Below are positions 13,163-19,656 of a DNA stretch of 20,129 nucleotides, piece by piece. Position numbers and translations under genes: made by a program. The notes under the pieces were generated by a model that saw only the letters and a list, made by a program, of their open reading frames with translations, was not told the origin of the DNA and did no database searches. This DNA is from UBA12079 sp964608745 (GTDB lineage: Bacteria > Patescibacteriota > Minisyncoccia > Phycocordibacterales > UBA12079): positions 1-20,129 of the forward strand of contig CAZSPC010000015.1 of NCBI GenBank assembly GCA_964608745.1. Reading direction: 5' to 3'. Numbering within the stretch: position 1 is the stretch's first letter; each line of letters starts with the position of its first letter.

Positions 13163-14929
13163 ATGAATTTTACAGATAGAATTAAGCCAACAGACAAGGG
13201 TATCACTACCTACCTTGATGAACTAAAAAGCCAAGATTATCAAATTCCTACTTTTCAAAGAGATGTTGTGTGGGAAGAGGAAAATGTAAAAAAATTATGG
13301 GACAGTATCTATAAATTTTATCCACTGGGAAGTATCCTTGTTTGGAAAACTGACTTAAAACTTCAAAATCATAGAAAAATTGGAGGACATAAAATTGCAG
13401 ATGAAAGTTTTGAAAAAACTGAATTTCAATACCTGCTTGATGGGCAACAAAGAACAACTTCGTTGCTTACCTCTTTATATGGAGGAAAAATAGAAGGGAA
13501 AGGAGATTTTAATCCCACTTTGTATTTTGATATTTCTATTCAAAGTGAAGATGATACGGATGATGAAACCTACAAAAAAAGATTTTTATATTGGAGTGAA
13601 ATTGATGACAAAGACAGAACTTTCAAAAGAAATACTGGAAGAAAAAAGAAATTTGATGAAGGACTTATTTTTAGCCTTACTGATATAAAAGAAAAGTTTG
13701 ATGAGATACAAGAAAAAGTAGTAAATCATCCAGAGGTTAATCAAGAATACAATCATCCTTACTGGAAAGAACTCAGAAGAATCAAACAAGTTTTGGACAA
13801 TTACCGTTTGTCATTCATTGAACTAAAGGGAATTAAAGTATCAGAAGTTTGCCAAATTTTTGAAAGAATAAATCAAGCAGGAAAGCCACTTGATATTTTT
13901 GATATTGTGGTGGCAAAAACTTTTAGACCAAAAACTCAAACTGAAATAGGGTTTTATTTGAGAGACTTGATTGATGAATTTAAAAAAGTCAATAATAGCA
14001 AATTCTTACAAATTAGTGATTTTGATTATTTGCAGATTATCGCAATTTTAATTCGTGAAAATATTGAAAATTCAGGAATCCACAATATTACTCCAAGATA
14101 TTTGAATGATATTAAAACAGAACAAATTGAAGAAGTTTGGGAATATGCCAAAAAGGCAATTTTAAAAACTTTCGATTTCTTTGAAAATACCTTGAATTTA
14201 AAAGGTCCTCAACTTATTCCGTATAGATATTTCTATCTCACAATAGCAAATTATTTCTATAAAAATGAAAATCCAGATTATGATTTTCTAAAAAAATATT
14301 TTTGGTTTCATAGTTTGCATAACGAAGATTTACTGAGTAATACAACAGATATAAATACCCATATTGAACTTTTAAATAAAGAGAAATCGAAAGAAGAGTT
14401 TGAATTTAACAGATTTTTGATTGATAAAGAAAAGCTAAGAAAAGCAACTTACAGTTCAAAGGGGACATATTCAAGAGCTATTTTATCTCTATATTCCAGT
14501 AAAAAACCAAAAGATTGGAAATATACAGATAGAGATGTTATTGCAGATAATTTTTTCTTCTCAACAGATAAACCAAATTTGCACCATATTTTTCCTACAA
14601 ATTACATTGAAAATAACAGAGGAAATAATAAATTAGACAATAATAGTTTAATGAATATTGCTTATATAACTCAATTAACAAATTTAGAGATAAGTGATAG
14701 AAATCCATTAGAATACATTACCGATTACGACCAAAATCCTGATTTTGAAAAAGTTATTCAATCTCATTTACTTCCAATAGAAATAATTGAATGGGCAAGA
14801 ATGGAAAAAATGCCAGAAGATGCCCTTGATCAATTCATAGAAAAGAGAGTTGAGATAATCATTGACGAATTAAAAAATAATCTTGAGGGAATTAGTTTTG
14901 AGGTGATTGATACACAAGAAAACAAATAA
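13163..14929 (+). CDS. GmrSD-type DUF262-DUF1524 protein
   Basis: The 588 residues match single-chain GmrSD, type IV restriction enzymes that cut modified phage DNA. Residues 15-100 are DUF262, a ParB-like nucleotidase domain, with IPTFQRDVVW (28-37), YPLGSILVWK (53-62) and the signature DGQQRTTSL (93-101). A middle helical region follows. From about 470 the DUF1524 HNH-like domain shows LHHIFPTNY (H474, H475) and LDNNSLMNIAYIT. Both halves look intact. It is probably co-transcribed with the YhcG-type gene. A Shine-Dalgarno is missing. Relatives with the same domains include BrxU and the SspE type, and the exact target cannot be read from sequence. Confidence 0.9.
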   Translation: MNFTDRIKPTDKGITTYLDELKSQDYQIPTFQRDVVWEEENVKKLWDSIYKFYPLGSILVWKTDLKLQNHRKIGGHKIADESFEKTEFQYLLDGQQRTTSLLTSLYGGKIEGKGDFNPTLYFDISIQSEDDTDDETYKKRFLYWSEIDDKDRTFKRNTGRKKKFDEGLIFSLTDIKEKFDEIQEKVVNHPEVNQEYNHPYWKELRRIKQVLDNYRLSFIELKGIKVSEVCQIFERINQAGKPLDIFDIVVAKTFRPKTQTEIGFYLRDLIDEFKKVNNSKFLQISDFDYLQIIAILIRENIENSGIHNITPRYLNDIKTEQIEEVWEYAKKAILKTFDFFENTLNLKGPQLIPYRYFYLTIANYFYKNENPDYDFLKKYFWFHSLHNEDLLSNTTDINTHIELLNKEKSKEEFEFNRFLIDKEKLRKATYSSKGTYSRAILSLYSSKKPKDWKYTDRDVIADNFFFSTDKPNLHHIFPTNYIENNRGNNKLDNNSLMNIAYITQLTNLEISDRNPLEYITDYDQNPDFEKVIQSHLLPIEIIEWARMEKMPEDALDQFIEKRVEIIIDELKNNLEGISFEVIDTQENK

Positions 14930-14932
14930 GGA

Positions 14933-14981
14933 GTTTCAAAAATTCCAATTCACCCCCAGCCCCTCTTGGAATTTTTGAAAC
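14933..14981 (+). repeat. 16-bp hairpin behind the DUF262 gene
   Basis: GTTTCAAAAATTCCAA (14933-14948) is mirrored perfectly at 14966-14981 around a C-rich 17-base loop. It begins 3 bases after the stop codon. It is not followed by a T run, so it is more likely an mRNA 3' stabiliser or part of the site structure than a classical terminator. Confidence 0.65.
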
Positions 14982-15116
14982 GAAAATCAAACTTCCTTAA
15001 AAAATGATAAAAAAAGAAAAAGCCTCTTCCACAAGAAGAATAAGGAAAAAATTGACTCACTCCGCTATCGCTCCGTGCCACATTGCATTCTCGTTTCGCT
15101 ACGCTACACTCGGGGC

Positions 15117-15229
15117 GTATAACACAGTATATCTGGCTCGCTCGTGCCCTCGCTCGACCCATATTTACCAAAAACCTATTGATTTTTAAAGGGATTTTGG
15201 CAAACATCAGATATACTGAAACGTTATGT
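15117..15229 (+). other. attC-like recombination site 2
   Basis: TATAAC (15118-15123) and GTTATG (15223-15228) form the outer boxes. CAGTATATCTG (15125-15135) pairs perfectly with CAGATATACTG (15208-15218). The spacers are A on the left and AAAC on the right, the same asymmetry as in site 1. The 72-base interior contains further partial hairpins. The presumed crossover is G15223|TT. The 60 bases before it (TCGCTACGCTACACTCGGGG type) also resemble those before site 1. This is the clearest site of the array. Confidence 0.8.
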
Positions 15230-15262
15230 GAAATATTTTTTAATTTTTTAAACACGTATAAT

Positions 15263-15613
15263 ATGAAAGGATATGAAATCCCACCATTAGAAACACCCGA
15301 TGGTAAAAAAGAATTATATCATGGCACCAAAGAAATCTTTGATAGATTTGAAACACCTACAGGAGTAGAAAAAATGGATGTCATGGAAGGTGGTGTTGTT
15401 TATTTTACTTCTGATATTAAAACAGCAAAAAAATACGCGGGGCCAAATGGCTATGTGTGTATTGCTGAAATAGAAGCCCCTATACCATACAAAGAGCAAA
15501 GAGAGAAACAAGGGCTACCTCTAAAACAGAAAAAATACACCAGAAATGTTTATGTTGCATTACCGATAAATGTTGACATAAAAGAATTTAAGCATGCTAG
15601 TGATATTGAATAA
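15263..15613 (+). CDS. Predicted ADP-ribosyltransferase-like protein (cassette)
   Basis: The 116-residue protein starts at the ATG at 15263, 37 bases inside the cassette. An in-frame start further left would fall in the attC-like site. ELYHGTKEIFDRFETP (17-32) followed by VVYFTSDIKTAKKYAG (45-60) and YVCIAEIEAP (64-73) fits the first two strands of the ART fold: YHGT with His20 for NAD and an FTS segment before an A..YA helix. A clear catalytic Glu motif is not visible, and at 116 residues it would be a minimal domain. It may be a toxin or an anti-phage effector, or an inactive NAD-binding relative. TATAAT immediately precedes the ATG. Confidence 0.6.
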   Translation: MKGYEIPPLETPDGKKELYHGTKEIFDRFETPTGVEKMDVMEGGVVYFTSDIKTAKKYAGPNGYVCIAEIEAPIPYKEQREKQGLPLKQKKYTRNVYVALPINVDIKEFKHASDIE

Positions 15614-15633
15614 AAAAATAAATTAAATACATC

Positions 15634-15829
15634 CGATAACAATGAATATCTGGTTCCGTGAAATTGACTCTTTGTAATTTTAGAGGAATGTCAATTTCAC
15701 TCCACCCAGATTTTTATCCCTCTGAATGGTGGCAAATCGATGTAAGTCGAACATCGTAAAATCGCCACTAAATCGACATGAAAGCCGATAAAACGGGATG
15801 AAAACTTCAGATACACGCAAACGTGATAT
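15634..15829 (+). other. Degenerate attC-like site 3
   Basis: GATAAC (15635-15640) and AAACGTGAT (15819-15827) stand in the place of the outer boxes, and TATCTG (15647-15652) pairs with CAGATA (15808-15813). The right arm CAGATACACGCAAACGTGAT resembles that of site 2. Inside, GTGAAATTGAC/GTCAATTTCAC (15657-15699) and GTGGC..CGATGT/ACATCG..GCCAC form stable hairpins. The second box is imperfect. The whole stretch 15614-15992 has no credible gene and consists of such nested hairpins. Confidence 0.4.
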
Positions 15830-15856
15830 TCGCAATTCCGCTACGCTCCATTGCAA

Positions 15857-16011
15857 ATATCGTCCGCGGATGAACAATCCCGCTGAATACTCCATTCCGC
15901 TTCGCGGAACTCCGTATATCAGCGGAATATGTGACATTTGCTCGCAAAAAATTATAGCGATGCTACAATTTTTATGCTCACAAACGATCGCATCATCCGA
16001 GGACGTTATAC
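15857..16011 (+). other. Terminal attC-like site overlapping tgt
   Basis: ATATCGTCCGCGGATGA (15857-15873) pairs with TCATCCGAGGACGTTAT (15993-16009) with two mismatches, giving the last G|TTATAC boundary at 16005. The interior has CCGCTGA/TCAGCGG, a TTCCGCTTCGCGGAA hairpin and a TTTGctcGCA..TGCtcaCAAA stem. The right arm lies on the last six codons of tgt, which are read in the other direction. The left box ATATC is degenerate. This is probably the right limit of the array. Confidence 0.5.
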
Positions 16012-17201
16012 TTCTCCAAAAACTCCCCCTTAAACTCCTCAAAATTTCCGTCAATTATTGATTGGCGGATTTTTTTGACTAGGTTTACTATGAAATAGAG
16101 ATTGTGAATTGTGGCAAGTGTGTTGGCTTGTATTTCTTTGGCTCGAAACAAATGAGCAATATAGCTTCGGGTGTAATTTTGACAAGTATAACACCCACAC
16201 CCCTCATCAATCGGAGTAAAATCTTCTCGAAATTTTGCATTCAAAATATTTATTTTCCCGCTTGATGTATACAAGGTTCCGTTTCTTGCTATCCTGGTTG
16301 GGGCAACACAATCAAACAAATCTACTCCGTTTTCTATTCCACCAAACAAATCTTCCGGCTCCCCTATTCCCAATAAATGCCTTGGTTTATTTTCTGGCAA
16401 AATCTTATTTACCCACCCAACAGCAGTGTCCATATCTTCTTTATTAAAAGACCCACCAATTCCAAAACCATCAAAATCAAGTTTTGAAATAAATTCTGCT
16501 GACTTTTTTCTTAAATCCTCAAACCGACCACCTTGCACAATACCAAACAAAGCTATTTTATTTTTCTTATTTAATTTTTTGTGTTCTTTCAAACTCCTTT
16601 CTGCCCAACGATGAGTTCTGTCCATCGCCTCTACTTGATAGTCATAATCAGCATTCGGAGAAGTACATTCGTCAAAAGCAAAAATCATATCGGCTCCAAT
16701 GTTGTGCTGAATCTGGATTGATTTTTCGGGTGTAAATTTATGCTGACTGCCATCAATATGAGATTTAAAAGTAACACCATCTTCATCAATCTTTGCCATT
16801 GAACATTTTGGGTCATCTTTTATTTCCCCACATCTTGTAACTTCATCTTTTGTCGCACTTGCCACCTTGCTCACCCCACTACCCAAAGCCACCCCAAGAG
16901 AAAAAGCCTGAAAACCGCCCGAGTCAGTCATTGTAGGTTTGTCCCAATTCATAAATTTATGTAAACCTCCGGCTTTTTTGATAAGCTCATCCCCGGGTTG
17001 TAAATACAAATGATAGGTATTTGCCAAAGCAACCTGTGCCCCCAATTCTTTTAACTGTCCAGGAGTTAGTGCTTTCACAGTTGCTTTTGTACCAACTGTT
17101 ACAAAAGCGGGAGTTTCAATCTTTCCATGCGGTGTTTCTAAAACACCTGCTCGTGCAAGTGTTTTATCTAATTTCTTTTTTATAGTAAATTTTAGTGACA
17201 T
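15993..17201 (-). CDS. tgt: Queuine tRNA-ribosyltransferase
   Basis: Tgt exchanges guanine 34 for preQ1 (or queuine) in tRNAs with GUN anticodons. In the 402 residues, TDSGGFQAFSLG (about 92-103) holds the first catalytic Asp, FDCVAPTRIARNG (about 299-311) the nucleophile Asp region, and GCGCYTC with a later ATIHN provides the C-C-C-H zinc site. An insertion of about 40 residues with a possible Cys pair (RCGEIKDDPKC) occurs after SLGVALGSGV, as in some CPR homologues. The last residues YNVLG are encoded by the terminal cassette boundary. Start at 17201 without a Shine-Dalgarno. The other flanking housekeeping gene, truB, is also a tRNA modification enzyme. Confidence 0.96.
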   Translation of the reverse strand: MSLKFTIKKKLDKTLARAGVLETPHGKIETPAFVTVGTKATVKALTPGQLKELGAQVALANTYHLYLQPGDELIKKAGGLHKFMNWDKPTMTDSGGFQAFSLGVALGSGVSKVASATKDEVTRCGEIKDDPKCSMAKIDEDGVTFKSHIDGSQHKFTPEKSIQIQHNIGADMIFAFDECTSPNADYDYQVEAMDRTHRWAERSLKEHKKLNKKNKIALFGIVQGGRFEDLRKKSAEFISKLDFDGFGIGGSFNKEDMDTAVGWVNKILPENKPRHLLGIGEPEDLFGGIENGVDLFDCVAPTRIARNGTLYTSSGKINILNAKFREDFTPIDEGCGCYTCQNYTRSYIAHLFRAKEIQANTLATIHNLYFIVNLVKKIRQSIIDGNFEEFKGEFLEKYNVLG

Positions 17202-17217
17202 AAGGAGAGTATAAACC

Positions 17218-17314
17218 TTGAATTACAAAATAGAAGATACTGGGCGAAGCCAGGCTTTTAGCTCATTAGAGCCAGCCCGGCTTCTAGTCCAGGATCGTCT
17301 ATTTTGTAATTCAA
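17218..17314. repeat. 97-bp imperfect palindrome upstream of tgt
   Basis: TTGAATTACAAAATAGA (17218-17234) is mirrored perfectly at 17298-17314. The interior is GC-richer and continues the stem with GAT/ATC, TGG/CCA, GAAGCC/GGCTTC and GGCT..AGCC pairs. It lies 16 bp before the tgt start on the divergent side of the 119-residue gene. It looks like a small foldback element and could carry regulatory structure, but no promoter is obvious inside. Confidence 0.65.
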
Positions 17315-17425
17315 AGTATAAAGTTAAAAGTAAAAAGTAACAAGTATTTTGTTGATTTTTTAAATTGTTTAATGTGTTATTCATTTTAGGAAAGTAAATT
17401 CAAAAAAACGAAAAAGGGGGAAAGA

Positions 17426-17785
17426 ATGGAGGCTGAGTATATTTTTTTGATAATTTTTATTTTTGTAGGTATTTATTTGATATATTTAAAAAGAAAAAAA
17501 ATAATGCAGGAAGAAGAAGATCTTAAATTTCTTAATCAATTTGAAGATAAAAGATACATACTTAAGAAATGCAAAGTTAACCCGAAATCAAAAGATGACT
17601 ATGGTACCACAATATTTCAAAAGTTAGGAACACATGGCGAGCCAACCAATCAAGCAATATGGGTTAGCAAAAATGACTCCATACATCATAATAAACTTAT
17701 AAATGATGAGGTTCCTTTTGCTCAAAGAGTATTAAAATTAAATAGTAAAGGAAAACCTATTTGTGCTTGGGAAATATTTCTTTAA
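17426..17785 (+). CDS. Single-helix membrane protein of unknown function
   Basis: The 119-residue protein is not recognised. A hydrophobic helix at residues 4-22 is followed by KRKKIM, so the remainder is probably cytoplasmic. Two Cys (in KKCKVNP and PICAWEIFL) and an aromatic end are the only distinctive points. The start is well supported by AAGGGGGAAAG just before the ATG. A terminator directly follows the stop. It shares the pattern strong ribosome site plus membrane helix with the 217-residue gene at 6863. Confidence 0.75.
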   Translation: MEAEYIFLIIFIFVGIYLIYLKRKKIMQEEEDLKFLNQFEDKRYILKKCKVNPKSKDDYGTTIFQKLGTHGEPTNQAIWVSKNDSIHHNKLINDEVPFAQRVLKLNSKGKPICAWEIFL

Positions 17786-17792
17786 TTTCTAC

Positions 17793-17819
17793 AACGACCC
17801 GATCTACTGGGTCGTTTTT
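17793..17819 (+). terminator. Intrinsic terminator behind the 119-residue gene
   Basis: AACGACCC (17793-17800) and GGGTCGTT (17809-17816) form an 8-bp stem with an 8-base loop, followed by a T run. Confidence 0.85.
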
Positions 17820-17821
17820 CG

Positions 17822-17850
17822 TTTACATACCTGATTTTTTATTATACTAT
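17822..17850 (+). promoter_or_regulatory. Putative def promoter
   Basis: TTTACA (17822-17827) and TACTAT (17845-17850) are 17 bases apart, and the overlapping TATACT (17843-17848) gives a shorter spacer of 15. The def ATG is at 17858, so the transcript would be nearly leaderless. Confidence 0.5.
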
Positions 17851-17857
17851 TCTAGTA

Positions 17858-18334
17858 ATGCAGATAATTCAACAAAATAATGAAATATTAAGAAAGGTGG
17901 CTGAAGAAGTTGATTTACAAGAAACCTCGCCTGTCAAAACCCAAGACATCATCAAAGAGATGAAAAAGGCTCTCGACGAAACAGAAAATGGAATTGCCAT
18001 CGCCGCACCACAAATAGGAAAATCTGTGCGGATTTTTGTTGTTTCAGATCTAGCTAATTCTGAAAATACAATTTTCGTTAATCCAAAAATTACCCAAGTA
18101 TCTGAAGACAAGGAAACTGCAGAAGAAGGGTGTTTAAGTGTTGACAAGGGGCAAACATACGGAAATGTAGAAAGGTTTTCAAAATGTAGAGTTGAAGCAT
18201 TTAATCAAAACGGTGAGAAATTCACCCAAGACGCCGACGACTTTCTCGCTCGAATATTCCAACACGAAATCGATCACTTAAATGGAATACTATTCATCGA
18301 CAAAGCTAAAAATTTACAAAAAATCACCAATTAA
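17858..18334 (+). CDS. def: Peptide deformylase
   Basis: The enzyme removes the formyl group from the N-terminal methionine of new proteins, using a bound metal (usually Fe2+). All three family motifs are present in the 158 residues: NGIAIAAPQIG (44-54), EEGCLSV (89-95) with metal ligand Cys92, and QHEIDHLNG (135-143) with ligands His136 and His140 and catalytic Glu137. The size is typical of compact bacterial PDFs. It is followed by its own terminator, then by a small regulator gene and fmt, which supplies the formyl group that Def removes. No Shine-Dalgarno is visible. Confidence 0.97.
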   Translation: MQIIQQNNEILRKVAEEVDLQETSPVKTQDIIKEMKKALDETENGIAIAAPQIGKSVRIFVVSDLANSENTIFVNPKITQVSEDKETAEEGCLSVDKGQTYGNVERFSKCRVEAFNQNGEKFTQDADDFLARIFQHEIDHLNGILFIDKAKNLQKITN

Positions 18335-18353
18335 CATCAATTGGTAATTTTTT
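18326..18353 (+). terminator. Intrinsic terminator of def
   Basis: ACCAATT (18326-18332) and AATTGGT (18339-18345) flank a 6-base loop and are followed by AATTTTTT. The stem overlaps the def stop codon. Confidence 0.7.
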
Positions 18354-18362
18354 AAAGTGTAT

Positions 18363-18394
18363 ATATTCTCATATTCTCGAGAATATGAGAATAT
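18363..18394. promoter_or_regulatory. Operator-like palindrome, copy 1
   Basis: A perfect 32-bp palindrome with arm ATATTCTCATATTCTC lies just upstream of the winged-helix gene. A -10-like TAATAT (18397-18402) sits directly after it, so the -35 region would fall inside the palindrome, as expected for a repressor operator. The central 30 bp are identical to copy 2 at 18706-18743. Confidence 0.75.
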
Positions 18395-18409
18395 GGTAAT
18401 ATAAACTAT

Positions 18410-18694
18410 ATGAAAACTAATTTTAAACAAACATCGGGTAGGCGTTTGGAGAGATTTTTTAAAGGTCCGGCAAATCATAGAAGAATTGATATTTTACTCT
18501 TGTTAGATAAAGAGGAGAATATTTCGCTCGGTGAAATTTCAGAAAAACTAAATGTCAGTTTTAAAACTATTTCGGGCCATACCAAAAAATTAACTGAATC
18601 AGGTTTGTTAAATAAACGGTATGCAGATACCACCGTCTTGCATTCACTTTCGCCTTATGGAAAAAAATTTGTTAAATTTATTAAATCATTTTAA
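18410..18694 (+). CDS. Small winged-helix (ArsR-like) transcription regulator
   Basis: The 94-residue protein is one winged-helix domain. RRIDILLLLDKEENISLGEI (29-48) gives helices 1-2, SEKLNVSFKTISGHTKKLTE (49-68) is the HTH with its recognition helix, and SGLLNKRYADTTVLHSLS forms the wing. This resembles ArsR/MarR-type regulators without Cys metal ligands, so a metal signal is unlikely. The gene stands between def and fmt and is bracketed by two copies of a long palindrome. The simplest reading is a dimeric regulator controlling itself and the downstream fmt. The inducing signal is unknown. Confidence 0.85.
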   Translation: MKTNFKQTSGRRLERFFKGPANHRRIDILLLLDKEENISLGEISEKLNVSFKTISGHTKKLTESGLLNKRYADTTVLHSLSPYGKKFVKFIKSF

Positions 18695-18705
18695 ACAAAC
18701 CAATT

Positions 18706-18743
18706 AACCTATTCTCATATTCTCGAGAATATGAGAATAGGTT
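18706..18743. promoter_or_regulatory. Operator-like palindrome, copy 2
   Basis: A perfect 38-bp palindrome (arm AACCTATTCTCATATTCTC) lies 11 bp after the regulator stop and 17 bp before the fmt ATG. It shares the 30-bp core of copy 1. It could bind the regulator and also act as a hairpin between the two genes. Its right arm contains an in-frame ATG (18731) that would extend fmt, but this is an unlikely start. Confidence 0.75.
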
Positions 18744-18760
18744 GGTTATTACTAATTTTT

Positions 18761-19612
18761 ATGAAAAATAAAAAAAATAAAATTGCGTTTTTTGGAACAC
18801 CAGAATTTGCAGTAAAAATTTTAGACAAGATGAAAGAAGAAGGTCAAACCCCTTCTCTTATTGTTACTACACCCGACAAACCAAAAGGAAGAAATAGAAT
18901 ACTTACTCCCCCAGCAACAAAAGTTTGGGCTGAAGAAAATAATATTTCTATATTACAACCATCTAATTTAAAAGATGAAGAATTTTTGAATGAAATTAAA
19001 AAAATTGATTGGGATTTGTTCGTAGTCGCATCGTACGGAAAAATTATTCCTCAAGAAATTTTAGACATTCCAAAACATAGGACAATCAATGTTCACCCCT
19101 CTTTACTTCCAAAACTTCGTGGAGCTACTCCAATCGAATCGGCTATTCTAAAAGAAGAAAAAACAGGGACAACGATTATGTTAGTGGATGACAAAATGGA
19201 TCACGGAGATATTCTAATGCAAGAAAAATTAGAAACCGAAAAATGGCCAATTAAAATGATGGAGCTAGAAAATATGCTGGCTGGTTTAGGCGGAGAAATG
19301 TTAACTAAAACAATTCCTCTTTGGGTTGAAAGCAAAATACAACCCAAACCACAAGATCATAGCAAAGCCACTTTCGTAGATAAATTTAAAAAAGAAGATG
19401 CCTTGATAAATTTAAAAGACAACCCAGAAAAAAATCTGCGCAAAATTTATGCTTTTCAAAAATATAAACCATACTTCTTTTCAGAAAGAAACGGGAAAGA
19501 AATAAGAGTAATCATAAAAGACGCAAAAATTGAAAACGATAAACTAATTATAACTCGCATACTACCCGAAGGTAAAAAAGAAATGGATTATCAGGATTTT
19601 TTGAGAGGGTAA
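18761..19612 (+). CDS. fmt: Methionyl-tRNA formyltransferase
   Basis: Fmt formylates initiator Met-tRNA using 10-formyl-THF. The 283 residues from the ATG at 18761 begin MKNKKNKIAFFGTPEFAVKI, the standard N-terminus. INVHPSLLPKLRG (109-121) holds Asn110 and His112, and MDHGDIL (146-152) the catalytic Asp; TTIMLVDDKMD fits the family. The C-terminal OB-like domain is short, so the protein is somewhat below the usual 310. I rejected the in-frame ATG at 18731 because it lies in the palindrome and adds ten atypical residues. It ends at a strong terminator. The partner def lies upstream across the regulator gene. Confidence 0.96.
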   Translation: MKNKKNKIAFFGTPEFAVKILDKMKEEGQTPSLIVTTPDKPKGRNRILTPPATKVWAEENNISILQPSNLKDEEFLNEIKKIDWDLFVVASYGKIIPQEILDIPKHRTINVHPSLLPKLRGATPIESAILKEEKTGTTIMLVDDKMDHGDILMQEKLETEKWPIKMMELENMLAGLGGEMLTKTIPLWVESKIQPKPQDHSKATFVDKFKKEDALINLKDNPEKNLRKIYAFQKYKPYFFSERNGKEIRVIIKDAKIENDKLIITRILPEGKKEMDYQDFLRG

Positions 19613-19650
19613 ATAAAAACCCCCAACAATTGTTGGAGGTTTTTATTTTT
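19611..19650 (+). terminator. Intrinsic terminator of fmt
   Basis: CCAACAATTGTTGG forms the stem top, extended after one C/A mismatch by AAAAACC/GGTTTTT, and followed by T-rich sequence. The structure starts on the last base pairs of the fmt stop codon. Confidence 0.85.
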
Positions 19651-19656
19651 GTTTTT

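Larger units (their letters stand above)
11961..15026. repeat. Imperfect inverted repeats bracketing the defence gene pair
   Basis: 11961-12009 and the complement of 14979-15026 align over about 50 bases: GAG(A/G)CTTTTTCTTTTTTTA, a diverged middle, then AAGTTTGATTTTC. Weaker similarity continues inward to GAGGGG..GAAT (12014-12027; 14949-14966). The two arms lie inside the attC-like boundaries. They could be ends of an older mobile unit, or simply matched leader and trailer hairpins. Confidence 0.55.

Noticed and set aside
14933..14981. Intrinsic terminator of the GmrSD-type gene
   Set aside because: The stem is perfect, but it is followed by GAAAATCAAAC rather than a T run, so it is listed as a hairpin only.
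15083..15262. Extended 176-residue start for the ART-like protein
   Set aside because: The extra 60 codons lie within attC-like site 2 and its flank. The ATG at 15263 lies inside the cassette.
10829..16011. CRISPR array or phage island explanation for the repeated sites
   Set aside because: There are no short direct repeats with regular spacers, no cas genes and no phage structural genes. The repeats are long, diverged hairpins between genes.
15680..16061. ORFs of 124 (minus) and 87 (plus) residues in the terminal hairpin region
   Set aside because: Both strands are open only because of palindromic repeats. The minus ORF overlaps the tgt end out of frame and has no recognisable domain.
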